The notes under the pieces: model-generated
Told to the model about the DNA's origin: nothing
Seen by the model: only the letters and a program-made list of their open reading frames with translations
Databases searched by the model: none
Translations under genes and position numbers: made by a program
Assembly: GCA_964545475.1 (NCBI GenBank)
Contig: CAZJGG010000002.1
Location: forward strand, 14,943-78,942
DNA length: 64,000 nt
DNA from: CAZJGG01 sp964545475
Lineage (GTDB): Bacteria; Bacillota; Clostridia; Lachnospirales; JAISER01
Direction of reading: 5' to 3'
Shown: positions 34,106 through 43,443 of the stretch, in pieces
Position numbering within the stretch: position 1 is the stretch's first letter
Layout of the letters: every line of letters starts with the position of its first letter

Positions 34106-35887
34106 ATGAGCTTACGCGACGAAACAGACCCGATGTATAAATGGAAAATAGAAGATTTATTTGAAACAGATGAAAAATGGAAGAAAGCATATGAAGAGGT
34201 AAACGGCTCTGCAAATAAAATTGAATCTTTTAAAGGAAAGCTTGAAAACCCGGATGACTTACTTAACTGTCTGCAAAACCGAGACGAAATTTCCCAAAAA
34301 TGTGAAAAGGTTTATGTTTACGCCACAATGAAAATGCACGAAGATACATCCGACGGCAAATATCAAGCAATGGCAGAACAGGCGGAAACTCTTTTAGTAA
34401 AACTTACAGCGGCAATGGCTTTTATTGAGCCGGAAATTTTGCTTCTTAATAAGTCTTTTGTTGAAAAATCACTTAAAGAAAATAAAGGTTTAGAGCTTTA
34501 CGAACATTATTTAAATGATATTTTCAGAATAAAAGAGCACACGCTTTCGCCGGAAATGGAAGAGCTTTTGGCAAAAGCAGAAGACATTGCATCTGCTTCC
34601 GAAAGCATATTTTCTATGATGAACGATGCCGACATGGAATTTGGCACTGTTAAAGACGAAAACGGCAACGAAGTGGAAATTACTCACGGACGTTATGCAA
34701 GCCTTATGGAATCTAAAAACCGGGAAGTTAGACAAAACTCATTTAATAAGCTTTACGACGCTTATTTAAAGCAAAAAAATACCCTTGCTGCAACGTTTAA
34801 CGCAAATGTTAAAAAAGATTTATTTTTTGCAAAGGCGAAAAAATATGATTCTTCATTAGATTTAGCTCTGGACACATATAACATTCCAAAAGAAGTATAC
34901 ACAAACCTTATAAACACCGTAAGCGACAATTTGCATTTAATGTACCGTTATATAGAATTGCGCAAGAAATTTTTAAAACTTCCGGAGCTTCATATGTACG
35001 ACCTTGCAACACCACTTATTAAGGAAGCGAACACGGACATAAACTATGATGACGCTAAGCAAACGGTTTTAGAAGCTTTATCCGTTTTAGGAGACGAATA
35101 TAAGGGTATAGTTAAGGAATGCTTGGAAAAAGGCTGGATAGACGTTTATGAAAATAAGGGCAAGCGGAGTGGGGCTTATTCCTGGGGGGCATACGGCACT
35201 CACCCTTACATTTTGCTTAACTATGACAATAAAATAAGCGATATGTTTACGCTGGCTCACGAAATCGGTCACAGCATACACAGCCATTATTCATGGGAAA
35301 CACAGCCTTATGTTTACGGAAGTTACTCAATATTTGTGGCAGAGGTTGCTTCCACTGTAAACGAGTGCCTTTTAATGGAATATCTTATAAAAAATACTAA
35401 GGACGAAGCGTTAAAGAAATATTTAATTAATTACTCATTGGAACAGTTTAGAGGAACAGTTTTCAGACAGACTATGTTTGCGGAATTTGAAATGATAACC
35501 CACGAACTTTTGCAAAAAGGCGAAGCATTAACCCACGAAGTTCTATCTGAAATATATTACGGGCTAAACAAAAAATATTACGGAGAAAATATGGTTATTG
35601 ATGATAAAATCCGTATAGAATGGGCAAGAATACCCCATTTTTACTCTGCATTTTACGTTTATCAATACTCAACAGGTTATTCTGCTGCAGTTGCACTTTC
35701 CGAGGGAATTATGAATAAAGGAGGGCAAGCTGTTTCAAACTATATCGGATTTTTAAAGGGTGGCTGTTCGGATTATTCAATTAATTTGTTAAAAGGAGCA
35801 GGGGTTGACATGAGCAGCCCTAAGCCGGTGTTAGAAGCGCTTAATAAGTTTGAAAAGCTACTTGATGAAATGGAAAGTTTTTTGTAA
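34106..35887 (+). CDS. pepF: Oligoendopeptidase F
   Basis: An M3B metallopeptidase that degrades intracellular oligopeptides. The 593-residue protein has the zinc motif HEIGHSIHSH near residue 388, with the downstream glutamate ligand in VAEVASTVNE. The C-terminal HFYSAFYVYQYSTGYSAAVA is also typical. I chose ATG 34106, preceded by GGAGG; the frame is open from 34070. A TTGACT at 34025 and TATAAT at 34050 (19-base spacer) may form the promoter. Confidence 0.95.
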   Translation: MSLRDETDPMYKWKIEDLFETDEKWKKAYEEVNGSANKIESFKGKLENPDDLLNCLQNRDEISQKCEKVYVYATMKMHEDTSDGKYQAMAEQAETLLVKLTAAMAFIEPEILLLNKSFVEKSLKENKGLELYEHYLNDIFRIKEHTLSPEMEELLAKAEDIASASESIFSMMNDADMEFGTVKDENGNEVEITHGRYASLMESKNREVRQNSFNKLYDAYLKQKNTLAATFNANVKKDLFFAKAKKYDSSLDLALDTYNIPKEVYTNLINTVSDNLHLMYRYIELRKKFLKLPELHMYDLATPLIKEANTDINYDDAKQTVLEALSVLGDEYKGIVKECLEKGWIDVYENKGKRSGAYSWGAYGTHPYILLNYDNKISDMFTLAHEIGHSIHSHYSWETQPYVYGSYSIFVAEVASTVNECLLMEYLIKNTKDEALKKYLINYSLEQFRGTVFRQTMFAEFEMITHELLQKGEALTHEVLSEIYYGLNKKYYGENMVIDDKIRIEWARIPHFYSAFYVYQYSTGYSAAVALSEGIMNKGGQAVSNYIGFLKGGCSDYSINLLKGAGVDMSSPKPVLEALNKFEKLLDEMESFL

Positions 35888-35922
35888 GCATAAGCTAATA
35901 GAAGTTAACGCCCATACAAAAA

Positions 35923-35947
35923 CCGCCCGCTTTAGCGGGCGGCATTT
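35923..35947. terminator. Bidirectional terminator between pepF and the desulforedoxin-like gene
   Basis: CCGCCCGC and GCGGGCGG pair around TTTA (35923-35942), with A-rich sequence on one side and T-rich on the other, midway between convergent genes. Confidence 0.85.
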
Positions 35948-35958
35948 ATTATACTAAA

Positions 35959-36288
35959 CTAATCAATAACTTCCATAACTCTTCCGCAGCAAACAGGAAC
36001 TGCATCTCCTTGTTTCAAATCAACTAGTTTGTTGCAAATGGAGCAATAGCATTTGCATTCGCTTTCAACGTGAACCTCCACATTAGCGGTTTCTTCGTTT
36101 TTAAGCCCTTCGATATGGAAAGAAGCACCTTTATCATTTTTTTGCGAAACATATTCTCCAACGGGAACAAGCTTTTTTGCCTCTTTGTTGCAATCAATGA
36201 GTATCTTCCAAAGAGTTTCTAATTTAATTTTTTCCCCCATACTTTCCGGAAGTAGTTCAACCATGTTTTTTTCAATGCTTATTTTCAT
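35959..36288 (-). CDS. Protein with C-terminal desulforedoxin-like iron site
   Basis: A 109-residue cytoplasmic protein. Its last 30 residues (CSICNKLVDLKQGDAVPVCC) carry the CxxC...CC arrangement of the desulforedoxin/desulfoferrodoxin N-terminal domain, which binds one iron through four cysteines. The N-terminal 75 residues are not recognised and lack the superoxide-reductase histidine/cysteine centre. A redox or stress role is inferred, supported by a PerR-like palindrome (36322-36336) in its promoter region. The gene is monocistronic, convergent with pepF and divergent from greA. Confidence 0.72.
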   Translation of the reverse strand: MKISIEKNMVELLPESMGEKIKLETLWKILIDCNKEAKKLVPVGEYVSQKNDKGASFHIEGLKNEETANVEVHVESECKCYCSICNKLVDLKQGDAVPVCCGRVMEVID

Positions 36289-36321
36289 AATAACACCCCT
36301 TAAAAATGATTTATATTTATC

Positions 36322-36336
36322 ATATAATTATTATAT
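36322..36336 (-). promoter_or_regulatory. PerR/Fur-like palindromic operator candidate
   Basis: ATATAATTATTATAT is a perfect 7-1-7 palindrome matching 13 of 15 positions of the PerR box TTATAATNATTATAA. It lies 34 bases upstream of the desulforedoxin-like gene. Similar AT-rich half sites continue to about 36375. In AT-rich DNA chance matches are common, but the gene context fits peroxide or iron control. Confidence 0.5.
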
Positions 36337-36441
36337 CATAATAATTATTAATTGCAATAGATAATTATTATTTATAGAATATTTTTCAAAATTCACAAGA
36401 TATTGCATTATACCAGCACTTATAAAACTATTATTAAATGA

Positions 36442-36470
36442 TTGACATTAATTTACATGTAATATATAAT
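36442..36470 (+). promoter_or_regulatory. greA-lysS promoter (consensus)
   Basis: TTGACA (36442-36447), a 17-base spacer and TATAAT (36465-36470) form a perfect sigma-A consensus promoter 30 bases upstream of the greA start. Confidence 0.85.
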
Positions 36471-36499
36471 AACTGAATAATTAATTGAGGGTGAAATAT

Positions 36500-36973
36500 A
36501 TGTCTGAAAAGAAAACAGTCCTTACTTATGAAGGCTTAAAAAAATTAGAAGAAGAATTACAGCATTTAAAAACGGTACGCCGTAAAGAAGTTGCTGAAAA
36601 AATAAAAGAAGCAAGAGGCCAAGGGGACTTGTCCGAAAACGCCGAATATGACTTTGCCAAAGAAGAACAGGCGGAGATTGAAGCAAGAATTGTTGTTTTG
36701 GAAAAAATGCTTAGAAACGCCGAGGTTATCGACGAGGAAGATTTAGACAAGGGCGTTGTAAACGTTGGCAACACTGTTAAAATGTTTGACCATGAATATC
36801 AAGAAGAAGTTGTATATACAATAGTAGGTTCTGCCGAAGCAGACCCAGTAAAAGGTAAAATTTCTAACGAATCACCTTTGGGTATTGCTCTTATTGGGCA
36901 CAGCGCCGGGGAAACTATAAAGGTTGAAGCACCCGACGGGATTTTATCATACGATATTTTAGAAATTAAATAA
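36500..36973 (+). CDS. greA: Transcription elongation factor GreA
   Basis: Rescues backtracked RNA polymerase by stimulating transcript cleavage. The 157-residue protein has the N-terminal coiled coil (LTYEGLKKLEEELQHLKTVR) with acidic tip residues near DLSENAEYDFAKEEQ, and a C-terminal FKBP-like domain (ISNESPLGIALIGHSAGETI). I chose ATG 36500, with GAGGGTG just upstream; the frame is open from TTG 36485. It is followed by lysS after 40 bases, a common pairing. Confidence 0.96.
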   Translation: MSEKKTVLTYEGLKKLEEELQHLKTVRRKEVAEKIKEARGQGDLSENAEYDFAKEEQAEIEARIVVLEKMLRNAEVIDEEDLDKGVVNVGNTVKMFDHEYQEEVVYTIVGSAEADPVKGKISNESPLGIALIGHSAGETIKVEAPDGILSYDILEIK

Positions 36974-37013
36974 ACTACCGGTATCAAAGCCGGGATCAAA
37001 AGAGGAGATTAAT

Positions 37014-38510
37014 ATGCCGGATAATTTTATTGAATCAGTCCACGATGATAGCGATTTGAACGAACTTTTAAAAGTTAGACGTGAAAAGCTTGCAAAGCTT
37101 CAAAGCGAAGGGAAAGACCCTTTTGTTCGCGTCAAGTACAGCGTTACAAATCATTCATGCGACATTCACAACGACTTTGATAAGCTTGAGGGGCAGGAAG
37201 TTTCTGTTGCCGGGAGAATGATGACAAAGCGTATTATGGGCAAAGCCTCTTTTTGTGACGTACAAGACAGAGAGGGTCGCATACAAATTTATGTGCGCAG
37301 GGAAGACTTGGGCGAAGAATATTACGCAGATTTCAAGCATTATGATATCGGCGACATTGTCGGCGTAAAAGGCGTTGTATTTAGAACTCAAAAAGGCGAA
37401 ATTTCTGTTAAAGCTTCGGAAGTTGTGCTTTTATGCAAAAGCCTTCAAGTGCTTCCGGAAAAATTCCATGGTCTTAAGGATACGGAAATGCGCTATAGAA
37501 TGAGATATTTAGATTTAATTGTTAACCCCGAAGTTAAAGAAGTATTTATTAAACGCTCTAAAATTATAAAAGCAATTAGAAGATTTATGGACGACAGAGG
37601 GTATATAGAGGTTGAAAACCCTATTTTGCAAACAAACCCCGGCGGCGCTAACGCACGCCCATTTGCAACCCACCATAACGCTCTTGATTTGCCTATGTAT
37701 ATGAGAATTGCCTTGGAGCTTCACTTGAAAAGGCTTATTGTGGGTGGGCTTGAAAGAGTTTACGAACTTGGCAGAGTTTTCCGCAACGAAGGCATAAGCA
37801 TTAAACACAACCCGGAATTTACTATGATAGAGCTTTACGAAGCGTATACAGACTATTACGGCATGATGGAGCTTATTGAAAGTATGATGAAAGCCGTAGT
37901 TAGCGAAGTTTGCGACAGCCCAATTGTAAAATACGGCGTTCACGAAATTGACTTTTCAAAACCATTTACAGTGCTTACAATGGTTGATGCTGTTAAAAAA
38001 TATGCAGACGTAGACTTTGACGAAATTGAAACAACAGAAGATGCTAGAGCTGTTGCACGCAAACACGGCGTTCACTTTGAGCATTATCACAAAAAAGGCG
38101 AAATCCTTTGCTCTTTCTTTGAGCAGTTTGCAGAAGACAAGCTTATTCAGCCGACATTTTTAATTGACCACCCGGTTGAAGTTTCTCCGCTTACAAAAAG
38201 AAAGCCGGATAAACCGGATTATACTGAAAGGTTTGAGCTTTTTATAGTGGGCAGGGAATTTGCAAACGCTTATTCCGAACTTAACGACCCTATTGACCAA
38301 CGTACTCGTTTTGAATATCAGGAATCTTTACGTGAAGCCGGCGACGAAGAAGCCAACAGAATTGACGAAGACTTCCTTTTAGCTCTCGAATACGGTATGC
38401 CCCCAACGGGCGGTCTCGGTTTAGGTATAGATCGTTTTGTTATGCTTTTAACAAACTCTTATTCAATAAGAGACGTATTATTGTTCCCAACTATGCGCCC
38501 GACATTATAA
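37014..38510 (+). CDS. lysS: Lysyl-tRNA synthetase, class II
   Basis: Charges tRNA-Lys. The 498-residue enzyme has an N-terminal OB-fold (EVSVAGRMMTKRIMGKASFC), motif 2 FRNEGISIKHNPEFTMIE near residue 260 and motif 3 GLGLGIDRFVMLLTNSYSIR near residue 466. An AGAGGAG ribosome site precedes the ATG. It is cotranscribed with greA and followed by a strong terminator at 38521. Confidence 0.97.
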   Translation: MPDNFIESVHDDSDLNELLKVRREKLAKLQSEGKDPFVRVKYSVTNHSCDIHNDFDKLEGQEVSVAGRMMTKRIMGKASFCDVQDREGRIQIYVRREDLGEEYYADFKHYDIGDIVGVKGVVFRTQKGEISVKASEVVLLCKSLQVLPEKFHGLKDTEMRYRMRYLDLIVNPEVKEVFIKRSKIIKAIRRFMDDRGYIEVENPILQTNPGGANARPFATHHNALDLPMYMRIALELHLKRLIVGGLERVYELGRVFRNEGISIKHNPEFTMIELYEAYTDYYGMMELIESMMKAVVSEVCDSPIVKYGVHEIDFSKPFTVLTMVDAVKKYADVDFDEIETTEDARAVARKHGVHFEHYHKKGEILCSFFEQFAEDKLIQPTFLIDHPVEVSPLTKRKPDKPDYTERFELFIVGREFANAYSELNDPIDQRTRFEYQESLREAGDEEANRIDEDFLLALEYGMPPTGGLGLGIDRFVMLLTNSYSIRDVLLFPTMRPTL

Positions 38511-38520
38511 AATACTATGG

Positions 38521-38549
38521 AGCTGTCCGCTTTTTCGGGCAGCTTTTTT
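38521..38549 (+). terminator. Terminator of greA-lysS
   Basis: AGCTGTCCG and CGGGCAGCT pair around a T-rich loop and continue into TTTTTT, 10 bases after lysS. Confidence 0.9.
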
Positions 38550-38574
38550 AAAACAATTATACAGGAGGATTATA

Positions 38575-39003
38575 ATGGATTATCAAAAGCTTGCGAAATT
38601 AGCGGTTGATGCTAAAAAAATGTCTTATTCCCCATATTCACATTTTCAGGTTGGTGCGGCGCTTTTATGCAAAAGCGGAAAAGTGTATACAGGGGCAAAC
38701 ATTGAAAATGCGGCGTATACACCAACAAACTGCGCAGAAAGAACAGCAGTTTTTAAAGCCGTTTCCGAGGGTGAGAGAGAATTTTTGGCAATAAGTGTTT
38801 CCGGTTCTTATGCCGGAGAAAACGGAGATTATTGTTACCCCTGCGGCGTTTGCAGACAGGTTCTTATTGAATTTGTTAATGCAAATACCTTTGAGGTTAT
38901 TGTTGCAAAAAGTGAAGACGATTATAAAGTCCATAAATTTAGTGAAATTTTACCTTACGGCTTTTCGCCTAAAGATTTGGGGGACTTAAATGAGAATAGT
39001 TGA
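38575..39003 (+). CDS. cdd: Cytidine deaminase
   Basis: Deaminates cytidine and deoxycytidine for pyrimidine salvage. The 142-residue protein is of the tetrameric type: the zinc site is formed by Cys in NCAERTAVFKA near residue 53 and the PCGVCRQVL pair near residue 88. AGGAGG precedes the ATG. It overlaps the next gene, pyrimidine nucleoside phosphorylase, by 14 bases. Confidence 0.95.
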   Translation: MDYQKLAKLAVDAKKMSYSPYSHFQVGAALLCKSGKVYTGANIENAAYTPTNCAERTAVFKAVSEGEREFLAISVSGSYAGENGDYCYPCGVCRQVLIEFVNANTFEVIVAKSEDDYKVHKFSEILPYGFSPKDLGDLNENS

Positions 39004-40309
39004 TATAATTAATAAAAAGAAAAACGGTTTTGCCTTAGCAAAAAATGAAATTGAATTTGTTGTTGATGGCTTTACTAAAGGTGAAATTCCAGATTATCAA
39101 ATGTCTGCGCTTTTAATGGCTATTTATTTCAAAGGCATGGACGAAAAAGAAACAAATTGTTTAACAATGGCTATGGCAAACTCCGGCGATGTAGTTGATT
39201 TAAGCGAAATCCCCGGTATAAAAGTAGACAAACATTCAACGGGAGGGGTAGGGGACAAAACTTCTCTTATTCTTGCCCCAATTGTTGCCAGCTACGGCGT
39301 TTATGTTGCAAAAATGAGCGGAAGAGGTCTTGGGCATACAGGAGGGACAATTGACAAACTTGAAGCCATACCTGGGCTTAAAACAAGCTTTTCCCAAAAA
39401 GAATTTATTAACATTGTTAAAGAAAATGGGCTGTGCATTGGGGGCAGCGGAGATTTAGCCCCTGCGGACAAAAAAATTTACGCTCTCAGAGACGTTACCG
39501 CAACCGTTGATAACATTTCCCTCATTGCTTCCAGCATAATGAGCAAAAAAATTGCGGCTGGCTCAGACTGTATTTTACTGGACGTTAAAACCGGCAGCGG
39601 TGCATTTATGAAATCTTACGAGGACTCCGTTGCTCTTGCTAAGGAAATGGTTAAAATCGGGGATGGCTGCGGTAGAAAAACCGTTGCAATTATTTCTGAT
39701 ATGGGAACGCCACTAGGTAACGCAATTGGCAATACTCTTGAAATATGTGAAGTTATTGATGTGCTTCACGGAAACGGACCTAAAGATTTAACAGATATTT
39801 GCGTTGAACTTGCGGCGAATATGCTTAATTTAGCTGGAAAAGGCGAACTTAATACGTGCAGAGAAATGGCTCAAAACGCCTTAAAAGACGGAAGTGCATT
39901 TGAAAAATTTAAACAAATGATTAAAGGGCAATACGGCCACACATCATACATTGATAACCCTGAAACTTTTGAAAAAGCATCTATACTTTACGAAGTTGAA
40001 TCCCCCGGAACGGGATATATAAGCGCAATGAACGCCGAAGAACTTGGCGTTGCCGCAATGATTTTAGGCGCAGGGAGAGAAACAAGCGGGCAAAGCATAG
40101 ATTTTACAGCAGGTATTATTCTAAAAGCCAAAACAGGGGATTTTGTTGAAAAAGGTCAAACAATCGCCGTTCTACATTGTAATGACATGGAAAAAGCCAA
40201 ATCCGCCAGCGAAAAAATAATTCAAAATATAACCTTTTCAGATTTTAAACCAGAAATGACTAAGCTTTTCTATTCAAGAGTTGATGTAAAACAAATAACA
40301 GAATATTAG
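38990..40309 (+). CDS. pdp: Pyrimidine-nucleoside phosphorylase
   Basis: Splits uridine, deoxyuridine or thymidine with phosphate, following cytidine deaminase in salvage. The 439-residue protein carries the family signature KHSTGGVGDKTSLILAPIVA near residue 79 and a C-terminal biotinyl-like PYNP domain. It could equally be named deoA; the broad-specificity Pdp is the usual form in Firmicutes. The ATG overlaps the end of cdd, so translation is coupled. Confidence 0.93.
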   Translation: MRIVDIINKKKNGFALAKNEIEFVVDGFTKGEIPDYQMSALLMAIYFKGMDEKETNCLTMAMANSGDVVDLSEIPGIKVDKHSTGGVGDKTSLILAPIVASYGVYVAKMSGRGLGHTGGTIDKLEAIPGLKTSFSQKEFINIVKENGLCIGGSGDLAPADKKIYALRDVTATVDNISLIASSIMSKKIAAGSDCILLDVKTGSGAFMKSYEDSVALAKEMVKIGDGCGRKTVAIISDMGTPLGNAIGNTLEICEVIDVLHGNGPKDLTDICVELAANMLNLAGKGELNTCREMAQNALKDGSAFEKFKQMIKGQYGHTSYIDNPETFEKASILYEVESPGTGYISAMNAEELGVAAMILGAGRETSGQSIDFTAGIILKAKTGDFVEKGQTIAVLHCNDMEKAKSASEKIIQNITFSDFKPEMTKLFYSRVDVKQITEY

Positions 40310-40331
40310 GCAGGCTCTTATAGGTGATTAA

Positions 40332-41039
40332 ATGAAGCTAAAGGAATTTTTAATTGGAAATATCCCTGCAATTTTGTGGGGAGATAAAAGCACTAAATTG
40401 GTTATTGCAGTACACGGCAATATGTCATCGAAATCTGATGTGCCTATTGCCGTTTTAGCAGAAGAAGCCGTGCCTCTTGGCTATCAAGTATTAAGCTTTG
40501 ATTTACCAGAGCATGGCGAAAGAAAAACTGAGCCAACTCTATGTAAAGTGCAGACATGTGTTGCGGAACTGGAAGAAGTAATAAAATTCGCAAAACAGCA
40601 AGTTAGTTCTATTTCTCTAATTGCTAACAGTATGGGTGCATACTTTAGTTTGCTTGCATATAAAGACGAAGATATAAAACAAAACTTATTTCTTTCACCT
40701 GTTGTGGATATGGAACGCATAATTAATAATATAATGGGCTGGTTTAACATTTCAGAAGAACAGCTTTATAAAGAAAAAGTAGTTCCTACACCTATCGGGC
40801 AAACCCTATATTGGGACTATTATCAATATGTGAAAAATAACCCCATTGAAAAATGTAATGCTCCTACAGCCATTTTGTATGGCAAAAAAGATGAAATATG
40901 CGAATATGATTATGTTTCCTCTTTTACTAAAAAGTATAATTGCAAATTGGATATATCGGAAATCTCTGGACATTATTTTCATACGAAAGAGGATATTAAG
41001 ATTTATCGTGATTGGATTAGAATGAACATTGCAAAATAG
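40332..41039 (+). CDS. Alpha/beta hydrolase
   Basis: A 235-residue alpha/beta-hydrolase-fold protein. The nucleophile elbow is ANSMGA near residue 98, a variant of GxSxG. The oxyanion segment AVHGNMSSKSD lies near residue 27, and the likely acid/histidine are in YGKKDE near residue 187 and SGHYFH near 215. No signal peptide is present, so it is cytoplasmic. The substrate is unknown. It follows pdp by 22 bases, with a weak ribosome site, so its link to nucleoside salvage is only positional. Confidence 0.8.
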   Translation: MKLKEFLIGNIPAILWGDKSTKLVIAVHGNMSSKSDVPIAVLAEEAVPLGYQVLSFDLPEHGERKTEPTLCKVQTCVAELEEVIKFAKQQVSSISLIANSMGAYFSLLAYKDEDIKQNLFLSPVVDMERIINNIMGWFNISEEQLYKEKVVPTPIGQTLYWDYYQYVKNNPIEKCNAPTAILYGKKDEICEYDYVSSFTKKYNCKLDISEISGHYFHTKEDIKIYRDWIRMNIAK

Positions 41040-41079
41040 ATGTTTTTGCGATATGCATTATTCAAATAAGGGGTAAGTT

Positions 41080-41967
41080 ATGGATTTAGATTTACTAAAG
41101 AAAATTAAAAAAAACAGCATAAGAGTTGCATTAAATAAAATGAATAAAAACAGCATTAGAGTTACATATGATTCTGATACAAAAGCGGAATTTCCTATTG
41201 GATGTTCCAAAATTGGTGGAAAACCTGATTTACCAAAAGATTTTAAATGGTTTTATTTTAATGGAATAGCATACGATGAAATTGAAAAAAACCGTCCATT
41301 AAGTTTCCTTGCTCAAATTAATTGCAAAGATGCAAAAAAATACGATATTGAAAGTTTATTACCAGCGCAAGGTATACTGTACTTTTTTTATGAAATTGAA
41401 ACATTGACAGGCGGCTTTGACTCGAAAGATAAAGGAAGTGCAAAAGTATACTACTATGCTGGAAGTGAATCTGAACTTAGACGAACTGATTTCCCGACAG
41501 ATTTACTTGATGAATACAAATTACCTGAAATGACAATTAATTTTGAATCAGAAGATGATTTTCCTTGTTTTGAGGAGTTTATTCAATGGCATCCACAGTT
41601 TGACTATAAACAATCGAACACTTATGAGGATTTAAAAGGCAAATTAGTTCCATTGCATGAGGAAGGGGAAAATATCAATAAGCTTCTTGGATATGCTAAC
41701 CTAATTCAAGATGGAATGTTGTTAGACTGTGAACTGGTTGCAAATGGCATTTGTACAGGAACATCTATAGAAATTCAGAAATCTGACTTAAAACAGTATA
41801 AAAAAGATTGCATAAAGTGGCAGTTGTTGTTTCAGCTGGATTCTATTCAAACTAAGGGGTACGAAATGGTTTGGGGAGACGTTGGCAGAATTTACTTCTA
41901 TATACGAAGAGATGATTTAAAAGAATTAAATTTTGATAATTGCTGGCTGATTCTTCAATGCTATTAA
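41080..41967 (+). CDS. DUF1963 (YwqG-like) protein
   Basis: A 295-residue protein of the DUF1963 family: SKIGGKPDLPKDFKWFYF near residue 48, PLSFLAQINCKD near 72, and the DGMLLDCELVANG region near 210. Members occur in phage-defence and toxin-like loci as well as in ordinary chromosomes, but no function is established. No signal peptide or membrane segment is seen. A GGGG ribosome site precedes the ATG. The preceding gene ends 40 bases upstream. Confidence 0.78.
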   Translation: MDLDLLKKIKKNSIRVALNKMNKNSIRVTYDSDTKAEFPIGCSKIGGKPDLPKDFKWFYFNGIAYDEIEKNRPLSFLAQINCKDAKKYDIESLLPAQGILYFFYEIETLTGGFDSKDKGSAKVYYYAGSESELRRTDFPTDLLDEYKLPEMTINFESEDDFPCFEEFIQWHPQFDYKQSNTYEDLKGKLVPLHEEGENINKLLGYANLIQDGMLLDCELVANGICTGTSIEIQKSDLKQYKKDCIKWQLLFQLDSIQTKGYEMVWGDVGRIYFYIRRDDLKELNFDNCWLILQCY

Positions 41968-42021
41968 AGAGCAGAATGTAATTCTATGTACGCACCGGCT
42001 TTACAAAACCAGTGCAAAAGC

Positions 42022-43281
42022 TTAATCAACAAATTTTATGCTTGCGCCCATTTGCTGTAAAGCCCTTTCTATACTATCGTATCCACGCTCTATGTGTTCA
42101 GAATTAGTTACAATAGTATTTCCCTCTGCGGTCAGTCCTGCTAATATTAGCGCTGCGCCGCCACGTAAATCTTTGGAGCTTACTGTTGCGCCCTTAAGCT
42201 TTTTAACTCCTCTTATTATAAATGTTTTTCCGTCTGTCGAAACAAGTATGTTTGCGCCCATTCTCGTTAGTTCGCTTATATGCTTGTTTCGGGATTCAAA
42301 AAGCGTTTCTTCAATTACGCTTGTGCCATTCGCTATGCTTAAAAGCGCCATTAGCTGGGGCTGCATATCCGTTGGAAATCCGGGGTGGGGCAGCGTTACA
42401 AGCCTATTAACGCTTTTTAATTTCCCGGGGGCTTGAAGCGTAATAATATTTTTCTCTTCCTTAACAATACATCCGGTTTCAAGAAGCTTTGAGGTTATAG
42501 GGTATAAATGCGCAGGGTTAACGTTTGTAAGAGTGACTGAGCCTTTTGTTATTGCGGCGGCAACTAAATAAGTTCCGGCAACAATTCTGTCCGGCATAAC
42601 GATGTGTTCAACCCCATGAAGCTTTTTAACCCCTTCTATAACAATTGTATCGGTTCCTGCGCCTTTTACTTTAGCGCCGCAACCGTTCAAGAACACTTGT
42701 AAATCACATATTTCAGGTTCCTTTGCGGCGCAGTTTATAATTGTTTCGCCTTCGGCAAAAACAGCCGCAAGCATAATGTTTTCCGTTGCGCCCACGCTGG
42801 GGAAATCCAAATTTATTTTTGCTCCAATGAGCCTATCCGTTTCACAATTTATAAATCCGTGTTCTTCCGTTATATTTACGTTCATTTGGCGAAGCGCTTT
42901 TAAATGAAGGTCTACCGGGCGAGAGCCTAACTCACATCCTCCGGGGTAAGAAATTCTGACCTTTTTAAACCTGCCTAAAACCCCGCCTAAAAATATAAAT
43001 GAGGAACGCATTTTCTTAACTAAATTGGCCGGAACTTCGGTTTCTAACATCGGCTTAGAGTTAACAATAAGCGTATCTTTCTCCACTTTCGTCTTACATC
43101 CTAAGGCTTCTAAAATCTCTATTGAAATAGTAGTATCTAAAATCTTAGGAAAATTGGTTATAACAGACGTGTCTCCGTTGAGTATGGTCGCCGCAAGAAT
43201 CGGCAAAATTGCGTTTTTGCCGCCGCCAATACTTAATTCGCCCGACAGCTTTTTTTGGCCGCAGACATGATATTCGCCCAT
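42022..43281 (-). CDS. murA: UDP-N-acetylglucosamine 1-carboxyvinyltransferase
   Basis: First committed step of peptidoglycan synthesis. The 419-residue protein carries the active-site cysteine in PGGCELGSRPVDLH (the fosfomycin-target Cys) near residue 117 and the UDP-binding GGGKNAILPILAATIL near residue 18. I chose ATG 43281, preceded by GGGGG about 8 bases away; the frame is open from 43323. It is probably the second MurA type (MurA2/MurZ) or the sole copy; this cannot be decided here. Confidence 0.95.
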   Translation of the reverse strand: MGEYHVCGQKKLSGELSIGGGKNAILPILAATILNGDTSVITNFPKILDTTISIEILEALGCKTKVEKDTLIVNSKPMLETEVPANLVKKMRSSFIFLGGVLGRFKKVRISYPGGCELGSRPVDLHLKALRQMNVNITEEHGFINCETDRLIGAKINLDFPSVGATENIMLAAVFAEGETIINCAAKEPEICDLQVFLNGCGAKVKGAGTDTIVIEGVKKLHGVEHIVMPDRIVAGTYLVAAAITKGSVTLTNVNPAHLYPITSKLLETGCIVKEEKNIITLQAPGKLKSVNRLVTLPHPGFPTDMQPQLMALLSIANGTSVIEETLFESRNKHISELTRMGANILVSTDGKTFIIRGVKKLKGATVSSKDLRGGAALILAGLTAEGNTIVTNSEHIERGYDSIERALQQMGASIKFVD

Positions 43282-43402
43282 CAAAATACACCCCCATAAT
43301 TGCGTATAATCCAGTTTATGCACTATTTTGGAAAGTTGTTACAAGTTGCAAGCTGTGATGGGATGTTCAATTTTTTGCAAGAAACATACATTAGTAAATT
43401 AT

Positions 43403-43438
43403 AAAAAGCCCAAGGGTTTATACCGCAAGGACTTTTTT
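43403..43438 (-). terminator. Probable terminator after the chemoreceptor gene
   Basis: On the minus strand AAAAAAGTCCTTG and the CAAGGGCTTTT-like partner pair imperfectly around GGTATAAACC, followed by T-rich sequence, just beyond the stop codon at 43444. Confidence 0.5.
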
Positions 43439-43443
43439 AAATT

